The position numbers were made by a program, and so were the translations under genes. Positions 55,200 to 64,000 of a DNA stretch of 64,000 nt are shown here, one piece after another; within the stretch, counting starts at the first letter, position 1, and every line of letters starts with the position of its first letter. The stretch lies in assembly GCF_016820245.1 (NCBI RefSeq), contig NZ_JAFCAR010000001.1:496001-560000 (forward strand), read 5' to 3'. The notes under the pieces are model-generated. The model had not been told where the DNA came from. It worked only from the letters and a program-made list of their open reading frames with translations, and did not search any database. Source of the stretch: Jannaschia sp. Os4. Its GTDB lineage: Bacteria > Pseudomonadota > Alphaproteobacteria > Rhodobacterales > Rhodobacteraceae.

Positions 55200-56777
55200 A
55201 TGGCCAAGATCGCGTTCATCCTGCTGTGCCACAAGGACCCCGACGCCATCGTGCGCCAGGCGGAGGACCTGACGTCGCGCGGCGACGGCATCGCGATCCA
55301 CTTCGACGCCCGCGCGCCCGACGCCGCCTACCGCACGATCCGCGAGAAGCTGGCCCACAATCCCAACGTCGCCTTCGCCACCAAGCGGGTGAAGGGCGGG
55401 TGGGGCGGCTGGAGCCTCGTGCAGGGCACGCTCAACGCCGTGGAGGCCGCGCTGGAGGCGTTCCCCCGCGCGACCCACTTCTACATGGTCTCGGGCGACT
55501 GCCGGGCGATCAAGTCCGCCGCCCACGCGAAGGCCATGCTGGACGCGCGGGACGCCGACTGGATCGAGTCGTTCGACTTCTTCGCCTCGGACTGGATCAA
55601 GACCGGCATCAAGGACGAGCGGCTGACCTACCGCCACTGGTTCAACGAGCGGACGCACAAGCGCCTGTTCTACGCCTCGATGGACCTCCAGCGCCGCCTC
55701 GGGCTGCAGCGGTCGCCGCCGGAGGACATCGAGCCGATGATCGGCTCGCAATGGTGGTGCCTGCGCCGCTCGACCATAGAGAAGGTCATGGCGTTCCGCC
55801 GCGAGCGCCCCGAGGTCGAGCGGTTCTTCCGCACCACGTGGATCCCGGACGAGACCTACTTCCAGACCCTCGTGCGCCACCTCGTGCCGCGCACCGAGAT
55901 CGAGAGCCGGACGCTCACCTTCCTGATCTTCACCGACTACGGGATGCCCGCGACCTTCCACAACGACCACTACGACCTCTTGGTGGCGCAGGACTTCCTG
56001 TTCGCCCGCAAGATCAGCCCCGAGGCGCGCGAGCTGCAGGAGCGGCTGGGCGCGCTCTGGGCGTCGGACCGGCGCGACTTCCCCGTCGCGGGCGACGGGC
56101 GGCGCATGTTCGCCTTCCTCACCAGCCGGGGCCGCGAGGGGCGCCGCTTCGCGCAGCGCTTCTGGGAGCGCGAGGCGTCCTTGGGCCGCGAGCGCGAGGT
56201 GACGGTGCTGGTCTGCAAGAAGTGGCACGTCGCAAAGCGCCTCGCCGCCCGCGCGCGCGAGGTGCTCGACTGGCCGGTGCTCGACTACCTCTTCGACGAG
56301 GAGGAGGCCGCAATGCCCGACCTCGGCGGCGCCGAGCGGGGCCTCGAGAAGCGCAACCGCCACCGCCGCGCGACCCTGCGCCTGCTGCTGGCGCAGGCGG
56401 GCGGGGACCGGCTGGCCTTCTGCCTCGACCCCGCGCGCTTCGACATCCTGTCGGACCTGCACGCCGACCGGAACGTCACCCGCACGCTGCTGATCGACGT
56501 GGAGGCCGACGACGCCTACCTGCGCGGCCACGCCGCCCGCGTGGGCCTGATCGGCGACGCCACCCCCGAGGCCACGGTCGAAACGCTGATGCCCACGCTG
56601 CGGCAGGACTTCGCGCAGGAGGCCGAGCGCATCCGCGAGGCGGACCTGCCGGGGGTCGCGCGCCTCGCCCCCTCCATGGACGAGGACGCCCGCGCCGCGG
56701 CCATCGCCGAGGCGTTCGACTGCGCCCCCGACCAAGCGCGCGAGATCGCCCGCGCCCCCCATCTCTTCGACGACTGA
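55200..56777 (+). CDS. GT14-type beta-1,6-N-acetylglucosaminyltransferase-like protein
   Basis: Glycosyltransferase of 525 residues from the core-2/I-branching (GT14) group. The start AKIAFILLCHKDPDAIVRQ, then GIAIHFDARAPDAAY, KGGWGGWSLVQGTLNAVEAA and FYMVSGDCRAIKSA show the fold. MIGSQWWCLRRSTIEKVM and the catalytic-Glu segment WIPDETYFQTLVRHLVP are near residues 185-225. The C-terminal 220 residues match a family-specific extra domain (DUF5927/5928 in my memory) of unknown function. Divergent from a sulfotransferase; both likely act on an exopolysaccharide. It ends 10 bases before the HIT gene. Confidence 0.87.
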   Translation: MAKIAFILLCHKDPDAIVRQAEDLTSRGDGIAIHFDARAPDAAYRTIREKLAHNPNVAFATKRVKGGWGGWSLVQGTLNAVEAALEAFPRATHFYMVSGDCRAIKSAAHAKAMLDARDADWIESFDFFASDWIKTGIKDERLTYRHWFNERTHKRLFYASMDLQRRLGLQRSPPEDIEPMIGSQWWCLRRSTIEKVMAFRRERPEVERFFRTTWIPDETYFQTLVRHLVPRTEIESRTLTFLIFTDYGMPATFHNDHYDLLVAQDFLFARKISPEARELQERLGALWASDRRDFPVAGDGRRMFAFLTSRGREGRRFAQRFWEREASLGREREVTVLVCKKWHVAKRLAARAREVLDWPVLDYLFDEEEAAMPDLGGAERGLEKRNRHRRATLRLLLAQAGGDRLAFCLDPARFDILSDLHADRNVTRTLLIDVEADDAYLRGHAARVGLIGDATPEATVETLMPTLRQDFAQEAERIREADLPGVARLAPSMDEDARAAAIAEAFDCAPDQAREIARAPHLFDD

Positions 56778-56787
56778 AGGACCCGCC

Positions 56788-57171
56788 ATGGCTTGGACCT
56801 ACGACGACGCCAACATCTTCGCCCGCATCCTGCGCGGTGAGATCCCCAACAGGACGGTGGCCGAGACGGACCACACCCTCGCCTTCGAGGACATCCAGCC
56901 GCAGGCCCCCGTCCACGTGCTCGTCATCCCCAAGGGCCGGTACGTCTCCTTCGACCACTTCGCCGCGGAGGCGTCGGACGCCGAGATCGCCGACTTCCAC
57001 CGCGTCGCCGCGCGCGTCTGCCGGGAGCGGGGGATCGCCTCGGACACCACCGAGGGCTTCCGCGCCATCACCAACGCCGGCGCCCACGGGGTGCAGGAGG
57101 TGCCGCACTACCACCTCCACCTGATCGGCGGGCGGCCCCTCGGGCGGATGCTGGCGAAGGCCGACGCATGA
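56788..57171 (+). CDS. HIT-family nucleotide hydrolase (HinT-like)
   Basis: Histidine-triad protein of 127 residues that hydrolyses AMP-linked amides or related nucleotides. The triad [18 protein letters not shown] lies at the C-terminus (about residues 107-124). The N-terminal [20 protein letters not shown] and [20 protein letters not shown] are typical HinT segments. CCCGCC precedes the ATG, so the ribosome-binding site is weak. Its stop overlaps the start of betB (ATGA). Confidence 0.93.
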   Translation: MAWTYDDANIFARILRGEIPNRTVAETDHTLAFEDIQPQAPVHVLVIPKGRYVSFDHFAAEASDAEIADFHRVAARVCRERGIASDTTEGFRAITNAGAHGVQEVPHYHLHLIGGRPLGRMLAKADA

Positions 57172-58622
57172 GGTTCCAGCCGCCCGCGAGCCACTTCGTC
57201 GACGGTGCCCGCTTGGAGGACGAGGGCGGCGCGCCCTTCGACGTGACCTATCCCGCCACGGGCGAGGTCATCGCGCGTCTGCACGCCGCCACCCCCGCCG
57301 TGATCGACGCCGCGCTCGGGGCGGCCAAGCGGGCGCAGGCCGGGTGGGCCGCCCTGACCGGCACCGAGCGGGGCCGCGTCCTGCGCCGCGCCGCCGAGAT
57401 CATGCGCGATCGCAACCGCGACCTGTCGATCCTCGAGACCCACGACACCGGCAAGCCGCTGCAGGAGACGCTGGTCGCCGACGCCACCTCCGGCGCGGAC
57501 GCCTTGGAGTATTTCGGGGGGCTGGCCGCGACGCTGACGGGCGAGCACATCCCGCTGGCGGGGGGCGACTTCGTCTATACCCGCCGCCGCCCCTTGGGCG
57601 TCTGCGTCGGCATCGGGGCGTGGAACTACCCCACCCAGATCGCCTGCTGGAAGGCCGCGCCCGCGCTCTGCGTGGGCAACGCGATGGTGTTCAAGCCGTC
57701 CGAGACGACGCCGCTCTCCGCGCTCAAAGTGGCGGAGATCCTGGTCGAGGCGGGCGCGCCCCCCGGCCTCTTCAACGTGGTGCAGGGCATGGGCGAGGTG
57801 GGCGGCGCGCTTGTGACGGACCCGCGCGTGGCCAAGGTCTCGCTCACCGGCTCGGCGCCGACGGGGCGGAAGGTCTATGCGGCGGCGGCGGACGGCATGA
57901 AGCACGTCACGATGGAGCTGGGCGGCAAGTCGCCCCTCGTGATCTTCGACGACGCCGACCTCGAGGACGCCGTGGGCGGCGCGATCCTCGGCAACTTCTA
58001 CTCCTCGGGGCAGGTCTGCTCGAACGGGACGCGCGTGTTCGTGCAGCGCGGCATCAAGGAGCGGTTCCTCGCCCGCCTCGTGGAGCGGGTGAAGGGGGCC
58101 GTGATCGGCGACCCGATGGACGAGGCCACGAACTTCGGCCCCATGGTGTCCGAGCGGCAGGCGGAGATCGTGCTGGGCTACGTCGCCAAGGGCATGGCCG
58201 AGGGCGCGCGGCTGGTCCACGGCGGCACCCGGCTCGACCGGCCCGGCGTGTTCGTGGAGCCCACCATCTTCGCGGACGTGACCGACGGCATGACCATCGC
58301 GCGCGAGGAGATCTTCGGACCCGTGCTCTCCGTGCTCGACTTCGACACGGAGGAGGAGGTCATGGCGCGCGCCAACGCCACCGACCTCGGGCTGGCGGCG
58401 GGGGTGTTCACCCGCGACCTCGCGCGCGCGCACCGCGTGGCGGCGGGGTTCGAGGCGGGGACCTGCTACATCAACACCTACAACCTCGCCCCCGTGGAGG
58501 CGCCGTTCGGCGGGTCCAAGATGTCGGGCGTGGGTCGGGAGAACTCCAAGCTCGCCGTCGAGCACTACAGCGAGATGCAGGGCATCTACGTGGCGGCGGG
58601 CCCCGTGGAGGCACCCTACTAG
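57168..58622 (+). CDS. betB: Betaine-aldehyde dehydrogenase
   Basis: NAD+-dependent aldehyde dehydrogenase of 484 residues that makes the osmoprotectant glycine betaine. The catalytic Glu is in [20 protein letters not shown] (about residue 250). The nucleophilic Cys is in [18 protein letters not shown] (about 284). The BetB-like [20 protein letters not shown] and [17 protein letters not shown] are present. No betA, betI or choline transporter gene adjoins it. A general aminoaldehyde dehydrogenase is possible. It overlaps the HIT gene by 4 bases and is followed by tRNA-Arg. Confidence 0.88.
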   Translation: MRFQPPASHFVDGARLEDEGGAPFDVTYPATGEVIARLHAATPAVIDAALGAAKRAQAGWAALTGTERGRVLRRAAEIMRDRNRDLSILETHDTGKPLQETLVADATSGADALEYFGGLAATLTGEHIPLAGGDFVYTRRRPLGVCVGIGAWNYPTQIACWKAAPALCVGNAMVFKPSETTPLSALKVAEILVEAGAPPGLFNVVQGMGEVGGALVTDPRVAKVSLTGSAPTGRKVYAAAADGMKHVTMELGGKSPLVIFDDADLEDAVGGAILGNFYSSGQVCSNGTRVFVQRGIKERFLARLVERVKGAVIGDPMDEATNFGPMVSERQAEIVLGYVAKGMAEGARLVHGGTRLDRPGVFVEPTIFADVTDGMTIAREEIFGPVLSVLDFDTEEEVMARANATDLGLAAGVFTRDLARAHRVAAGFEAGTCYINTYNLAPVEAPFGGSKMSGVGRENSKLAVEHYSEMQGIYVAAGPVEAPY

Positions 58623-58659
58623 ACGCGGCCCGTCCGCCGGGGCATTTCGGCGGGCACGC

Positions 58660-58736
58660 GGGCCCATAGCTCAACTGGATAGAGCAGCCGACTTCTAATC
58701 GGCAGGTTGAGGGTTCGAGTCCTTCTGGGCCCGCCA
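58660..58736 (+). tRNA. tRNA-Arg (anticodon TCT)
   Basis: Cloverleaf: acceptor GGGCCCA/TGGGCCC, D-arm TAGCTCAACTGGATAGAGCA, anticodon stem GCCGA/TCGGC with loop CTTCTAA, T-arm GAGGGTTCGAGTCCTTC. Discriminator G is followed by an encoded CCA (58734-58736). Anticodon TCT reads AGA. The 3' part is overlapped antisense by the end of the next gene. Confidence 0.97.
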
Positions 58737-59327
58737 CGCCGCGCGGAAGGCGGGCGCGCGCCGCCCGATGCCCGCCGCGACGGCGAGGGCCGCGACGGCC
58801 ACCAGCGCGCAGAGCATCCACTTGGTCGCCACCCCCATCGTCCCTTGGATCAGGAGCGCGTGCGCGACCGTGCCGCCCGCCGCGACCGTCACGAGCAGGC
58901 GGTGCGCGGCGCGCCACGCGCGCGGGGGCAGGCGACGGCGCCCGGCGGCGACGAGCGCGGCCACGAGGACGGCCGCGAGCGCGAGGACGCCCCAGACGGA
59001 GAACGGGGTGGGGGAGCGCAGCAGCAGCGCGTCGATCACGTCGGGCGGGCTGGTGACCCACAGGCCGCCGACATGGAGGGCGACCAGCGCGAGCAGCGCC
59101 ATGCCGGTCCACGCATGGAGGCGGCGGCCCGCCGCGCCGGTCGCGCCGGGCAGCCAGCCGAGCGCGGCCACCGCCTGCACCAGCAGCAGGGCCAGCGCGG
59201 CGACCCCCGCGAGGCCCGCCGCGACGTAGGCCGCGTCGCGCCATTGCAGCAGCGGCGAGGTCGCGGCGACCGCGAGCGGGGCCAGCGTGGCGACCGCGAG
59301 CGCCACCCAGACCGCCGCCGCCCTCAC
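58695..59327 (-). CDS. Ferric-reductase-like haem b membrane protein
   Basis: Membrane protein of 210 residues with five or six hydrophobic segments. Two His pairs suit two b haems: RRLHAWTGMALLALVALHVG (about 67-86) and RAWRAAHRLLVTVAAGGTVA then H (about 136-157). This is the ferric-reductase-like domain without a flavin or NAD domain. It starts at GTG 59327, overlapping the stop of the upstream exported protein gene (GTGA). The last residues, AQKDSNPQPAD, are encoded antisense to the tRNA-Arg 3' half, so the native stop may have been lost or the tail is tRNA-derived. Confidence 0.82.
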   Translation of the reverse strand: MRAAAVWVALAVATLAPLAVAATSPLLQWRDAAYVAAGLAGVAALALLLVQAVAALGWLPGATGAAGRRLHAWTGMALLALVALHVGGLWVTSPPDVIDALLLRSPTPFSVWGVLALAAVLVAALVAAGRRRLPPRAWRAAHRLLVTVAAGGTVAHALLIQGTMGVATKWMLCALVAVAALAVAAGIGRRAPAFRAAWRAQKDSNPQPAD

Positions 59328-59815
59328 GCGGGGGTCAGGACGAAGTCGACCTCCAGCGACGTCTCCGACGCGGAGGCCATGACGGGGCGCAGGAACACGG
59401 TCCCGTAGGCGCCGCCGCCGTAGCCCGCGTCCTGCTCGGCGTCGTAGGCGAGGTGGCCGTGCGGCTGGCCGAAGGCGGGCACGATCTGGGGCATCTCGAT
59501 GGAGAAGCGGCCCTCCGCATCCGTCAGCGTCGCCCCGTGGGAGCGCGCGTCGCGCTCGTGCCCCTCGGTGGTGTGCGCCCAGACCTGGATGCGGTGGTTC
59601 GCCAGCGGCGCGCCGTCGCCCGCGCGGCGCACGGTGCCGAAGGTGGTGAACCCGCCCCCGCCGATCCGCGCCACGAGGGGCGCGCCGGGGCGGTAGTTGT
59701 TGGCGCCGCCGCGCATGGTCGGCGTGGGCGCGAGATCCTGCGCCCGCGCGCGGGCCGGGACGATCAGGGCCGCGCCGGCGGCGGCGAGCAGGCTGCGGCG
59801 GTCGGGACGGATCAT
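59324..59815 (-). CDS. Tat-type exported intradiol-dioxygenase-like protein
   Basis: 163 residues with a twin-arginine-like signal (MIRPDRRSLLAAAGAALIVP then ARARAQ). The mature part resembles the intradiol ring-cleavage dioxygenase/transthyretin-like fold: GTVRRAGDGAPLANHRIQVW, ATLTDAEGRFSIEMPQ and FGQPHGHLAYDAEQDAGYGG. A GQPHGHLAY segment occupies the place of the metal-binding RxHxH of protocatechuate dioxygenases. Other ligands are less clear, so catalytic activity is uncertain. Coupled by GTGA overlap to a ferric-reductase-like membrane protein gene, suggesting a periplasmic redox pair. Confidence 0.75.
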   Translation of the reverse strand: MIRPDRRSLLAAAGAALIVPARARAQDLAPTPTMRGGANNYRPGAPLVARIGGGGFTTFGTVRRAGDGAPLANHRIQVWAHTTEGHERDARSHGATLTDAEGRFSIEMPQIVPAFGQPHGHLAYDAEQDAGYGGGAYGTVFLRPVMASASETSLEVDFVLTPA

Positions 59816-59963
59816 GGCGGGTCTCCCTCTGGGGTTCGCCGGACAGGTAGTGCGTCCGGCGGCGCGGCGGGACCGACGCTCACGCCCGCGTGAACCCCGC
59901 GGGCGGGCCTCCGCCGAAGGGGGGGATCGGAACCCGCCGGACTCGCGGCGGATTCCCCTCCCC

Positions 59964-60691
59964 ATGACGCCCGCCGAGAAAGCCATGGAGGTGCACCGCC
60001 GCCTCTGCCCCGTCTACGGGTGCCCGATCGAGTACTTCAACCGGCTGGGGCCGCTGGAGGAACTCGTCTCCTCCTACCTCAACCACCGGACCAGGAACCG
60101 CGACGCCCGCCGCGCCTACGACGCGCTGCGCGCCGCCTTGCCGACATGGGAGGCGGTGCGCGACGCGGACGTGGCCGAGGTGGAGCGCCTGATCGCCCCC
60201 GCCACGTGGCCCGAGCAGAAGGCCCCCGGCCTGCAGCGCCTGCTGCGCGCGGTGGAGGCGAAGGCGGGGCGGCTGGACCTGGGCTTCCTCGCGGACATGC
60301 CCGTCCGCGACGCCCGCGACTGGCTGGAGGACCTCCCCGGCTGCGGACCCAAGACCTCCGCCGCCGTGATGTCCTTCTCGACCCTCCGCGCCCCCGCGCT
60401 GCCGGTGGACAGCCACCACCACCGCGTGGCCCAGCGCCTCGGGCTGATCGGGCCGCGCGTGGCCGTCGGCCCCTCCCACGCGGTCCTCGAAGGCTGGCTG
60501 CCCGCCGAGTGGGACGCCCAGACCGTCTACGACCACCATCAGGTGTTCATGCGCCACGGGCAGCGGGTCTGCCACTGGCGCGAGCCGGACTGCGCCGACT
60601 GCCCGCTCCTCGACCTCTGCCCCGAGGGCGCGGCGCAGGTGCCGGGCGCTGCCCGTGTCGCCGAGGTCGAGGAGCGGCAGGGGCGGCTGCT

Positions 60692-60695
<4 letters not shown>
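59964..60695 (+). CDS. Endonuclease III-like DNA glycosylase (HhH-GPD, [4Fe-4S])
   Basis: Base-excision repair glycosylase of 243 residues. The helix-hairpin-helix is WLEDLPGCGPKTSAAVMSF with the catalytic Lys (about residue 128), and the catalytic Asp lies in LPVDSHHHRVAQRLGL. The cluster cysteines CHWREPDCADCPLLDLC (C-x6-C-x2-C-x5-C) are intact. The protein differs from standard Nth in the N-terminal EYFNRLGPLEELVSSYLNHR, so it is a paralogue whose base preference is unknown. Its end overlaps typA convergently by 4 bases. Confidence 0.9.
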
Positions 60696-62512
<1,817 letters not shown>

Positions 62513-62685
62513 GGGGAACTCCGGGAGAAGGAAGGCGACGGGTCGGTCGGGGATCGCGCGCCCCTATCAGGGCTTTGCAGCGTTGGCCATATGGCAATGC
62601 TGCGGTGCAGAAAGAAGGGGCGGCGGTCCGCCGCAGGGCGCCGGGGGGGCTTCCGGGCGGGGATGCTCGGGGTCAGAAACGGGGC

Positions 62686-63984
62686 ATGCTGCGATTCGCC
62701 CTCCTCTGGCTCCTCGCCCTGCCCGCCTCCGCCATGGAGTTCCCGGCGCCGGTGACGGACGACGCATACCTGCCCACCGATCCGGCCGTGGTGGCATGGG
62801 GACGGCTGCTGTTCTGGGATCCGATCCTGTCGGGCAACCGCAACATCTCCTGCGGGACGTGCCACCATCCGGCCTTCGGCACGGGCGACGGTCTGGCGCT
62901 GGGCCTCGGCGAGGGCGGCGTGGGGCTGGGGCCGGAGCGCGCGGCGGACCCGGCGAACGTCCCGGAGGACCGCATCCCGCGCAACGCGCCGGGGCTGTGG
63001 AACCTCGGCGCGCGCGAGTTCACCGTGATGTTCCACGACGGGCGGATCGAGGAGACGGCGGACGGCCTGCGCACCCCGATGGGCGAGGAGATGACCCAAG
63101 GGTTCGACACGCTGCTGTCGGCGCAGACGATGTTCCCGGTGCTGTCGGCGGACGAGATGGCGGGGCAGGCCAACGAGAACGACGTGGCCCGCATGGTCCG
63201 CTCGGGGCGGATCACGGGGCCGGGCGGCGCGTGGGACATCCTCGCCCGCCGGGTCGAGGCGGTGCCCGAGTACCGCGCCATGTGGGAGGCCGCGTTCCCC
63301 GGCGACGACGCGCTGGACTTCACCGATATCTCGGACGCCATCGCGCAGTTCGTGGAGCACGAGTGGCGGTCCGACACGTCCCCCTTCGACGCGTGGTCGC
63401 GGGGCGAGGCGGAGCTGCACCCCGTCGCGCTGCGTGGCGCGGAGCTGTTCTACGGGAGCCTCGGCTGCGCCGACTGCCATGCGGGGCCGTTCCAGACCGA
63501 TCACGGCTTCCACGCGATGGGCCAGCCGCAGATCGGGCCGGGCAAGGCGATGGCCTTCGAGGACCATGCCCGCGACACGGGGCGCGAGCGGGTGACGGGC
63601 GATCCGGCGGACGCCTACGCGTTCCGCACGCCGTCCCTGCGCAACGTGACGGAGACGGGACCTTGGGGGCATGCGGGCGCCTACGACGACCTGCGGGCCT
63701 TCGTGGAGGCGCACGCCGCGCCGCGCGCCGCGTTGGAGGCGTTCGAGCCGGGGACGGTGAAGCTGCCCCTGCTGGCCGCCGCCGAGGACTGGCGGGAGAC
63801 GGCCCCGGAGGCGCGGGCGGCCATCGCGGCGGCGGTGAAGGGGCCGGAGCGGGCGGTGACGGAGGACGAGGTGACGGCGCTGATGGCGTTCCTCGAGACG
63901 CTGCGCGACGAAGGGGCGCTGCGGGGTCGGTCGGGCGTGCCGGAGACGGTGCCCTCGGGGCTGGCGGTGGATCGCGGGGAGTGA
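62686..63984 (+). CDS. Di-haem cytochrome c peroxidase (MauG/CcpA family)
   Basis: Periplasmic c-type cytochrome of 432 residues. ATG 62686 gives a signal peptide (MLRFALLWLLALPASAMEF, cleavage after ASA). Two haem-attachment sites are ISCGTCHHPAFGTGDG (about residue 58) and LGCADCHAGPFQTDHG (about residue 265). NAPGLWNLGAREFTVMFHDG and FRTPSLRNVTETGPWGHAGA are typical of bacterial cytochrome c peroxidases and relatives. It may reduce H2O2 with electrons from a small cytochrome c; the sequence does not exclude a MauG-like role. Confidence 0.9.
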   Translation: MLRFALLWLLALPASAMEFPAPVTDDAYLPTDPAVVAWGRLLFWDPILSGNRNISCGTCHHPAFGTGDGLALGLGEGGVGLGPERAADPANVPEDRIPRNAPGLWNLGAREFTVMFHDGRIEETADGLRTPMGEEMTQGFDTLLSAQTMFPVLSADEMAGQANENDVARMVRSGRITGPGGAWDILARRVEAVPEYRAMWEAAFPGDDALDFTDISDAIAQFVEHEWRSDTSPFDAWSRGEAELHPVALRGAELFYGSLGCADCHAGPFQTDHGFHAMGQPQIGPGKAMAFEDHARDTGRERVTGDPADAYAFRTPSLRNVTETGPWGHAGAYDDLRAFVEAHAAPRAALEAFEPGTVKLPLLAAAEDWRETAPEARAAIAAAVKGPERAVTEDEVTALMAFLETLRDEGALRGRSGVPETVPSGLAVDRGE

Positions 63985-64000
63985 CCGGCGGCTTGGCGTG

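Noticed and set aside
58660-58736. tRNA-Arg as the attachment site of a mobile element
   Set aside because: No integrase gene and no direct repeat of the tRNA 3' end are found within the window.

Overview
The window is chromosomal DNA of a very GC-rich alphaproteobacterium, almost certainly a member of the Rhodobacteraceae (Roseobacter/Paracoccus relatives). The gene orders point the same way: rsfS-rlmH-gpmI; ferrochelatase next to a BioC-like methyltransferase, comF and grxC; a branched-chain-type ABC transporter set between two acyl-CoA ligase genes; and a core-2/I-branching-type glycosyltransferase divergent from a sulfotransferase. Coding density is high, ATGA/GTGA start-stop overlaps are common, and most genes have clear Shine-Dalgarno sequences. 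No rRNA, CRISPR array or prophage is visible. There is one tRNA, tRNA-Arg(TCT).

Layout. 1-6.1 kb (minus strand): gpmI (cut by the window edge), rlmH, rsfS, an amidase, an MscS-type channel and an exported unknown. 6.2-7.7 kb: leuC, without leuD beside it. 7.8-11.7 kb (minus): an anchored unknown and secA. 11.9-15.9 kb (plus): parvulin PPIase, argJ, mutT, a 40-residue ORF and a flavin monooxygenase. 16-21.4 kb: hemH and a methyltransferase (minus); comF, grxC, a nitrilase-type amidase and a MarR regulator (plus); an M20 amidohydrolase (minus).

21.4-27.5 kb is the accessory part. It holds an HNH endonuclease with a PUA/EVE-like front end and a 974-residue self-sufficient reductive dehalogenase. 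In the latter a B12/2x[4Fe-4S] catalytic half is fused to an FMN/NAD(P)H/[2Fe-2S] reductase. Next come a REP-associated tyrosine transposase (RAYT) among its own GTAG-type REP hairpins, and a low-GC islet with a NYN-domain protein and a coiled-coil/winged-helix protein. 27.5-31 kb (minus): ettA, a DUF2383-like protein and xylA.

31-47.2 kb (plus) is a dispersed uptake cassette: AMP-forming acyl-CoA ligase, livG-, livH- and livM-type genes, a periplasmic binding protein, livF and a PaaK-type ligase. Unrelated small genes are interleaved, including parD with a parE broken by an amber codon, a VOC protein and a patatin lipoprotein. A CBS/DUF21 protein, thpR and an App1-type phosphatase lie near its end. 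47.2-54.1 kb: rpmI-rplT with a strong terminator, pyk, an N-formylglutamate amidohydrolase-like gene, a DUF1244 protein, an SH3 protein, a 2-hydroxyacid dehydrogenase and htpX. 54.1-64 kb: sulfotransferase, glycosyltransferase, HIT protein, betB, tRNA-Arg, a ferric-reductase-like membrane protein with a Tat-type exported partner, an endonuclease III-like protein, typA and a di-haem cytochrome c peroxidase.

Most of the window is housekeeping. The most interesting item is the fused reductive dehalogenase. Three residues matching the remembered substrate pocket of NpRdhA fall at exactly the same spacing, which suggests use of halogenated phenolic compounds. Next are the RAYT gene that has absorbed a REP pair into its reading frame and takes its stop codon from another REP, and the parE toxin gene with a stop codon replacing an expected N-terminal tyrosine.
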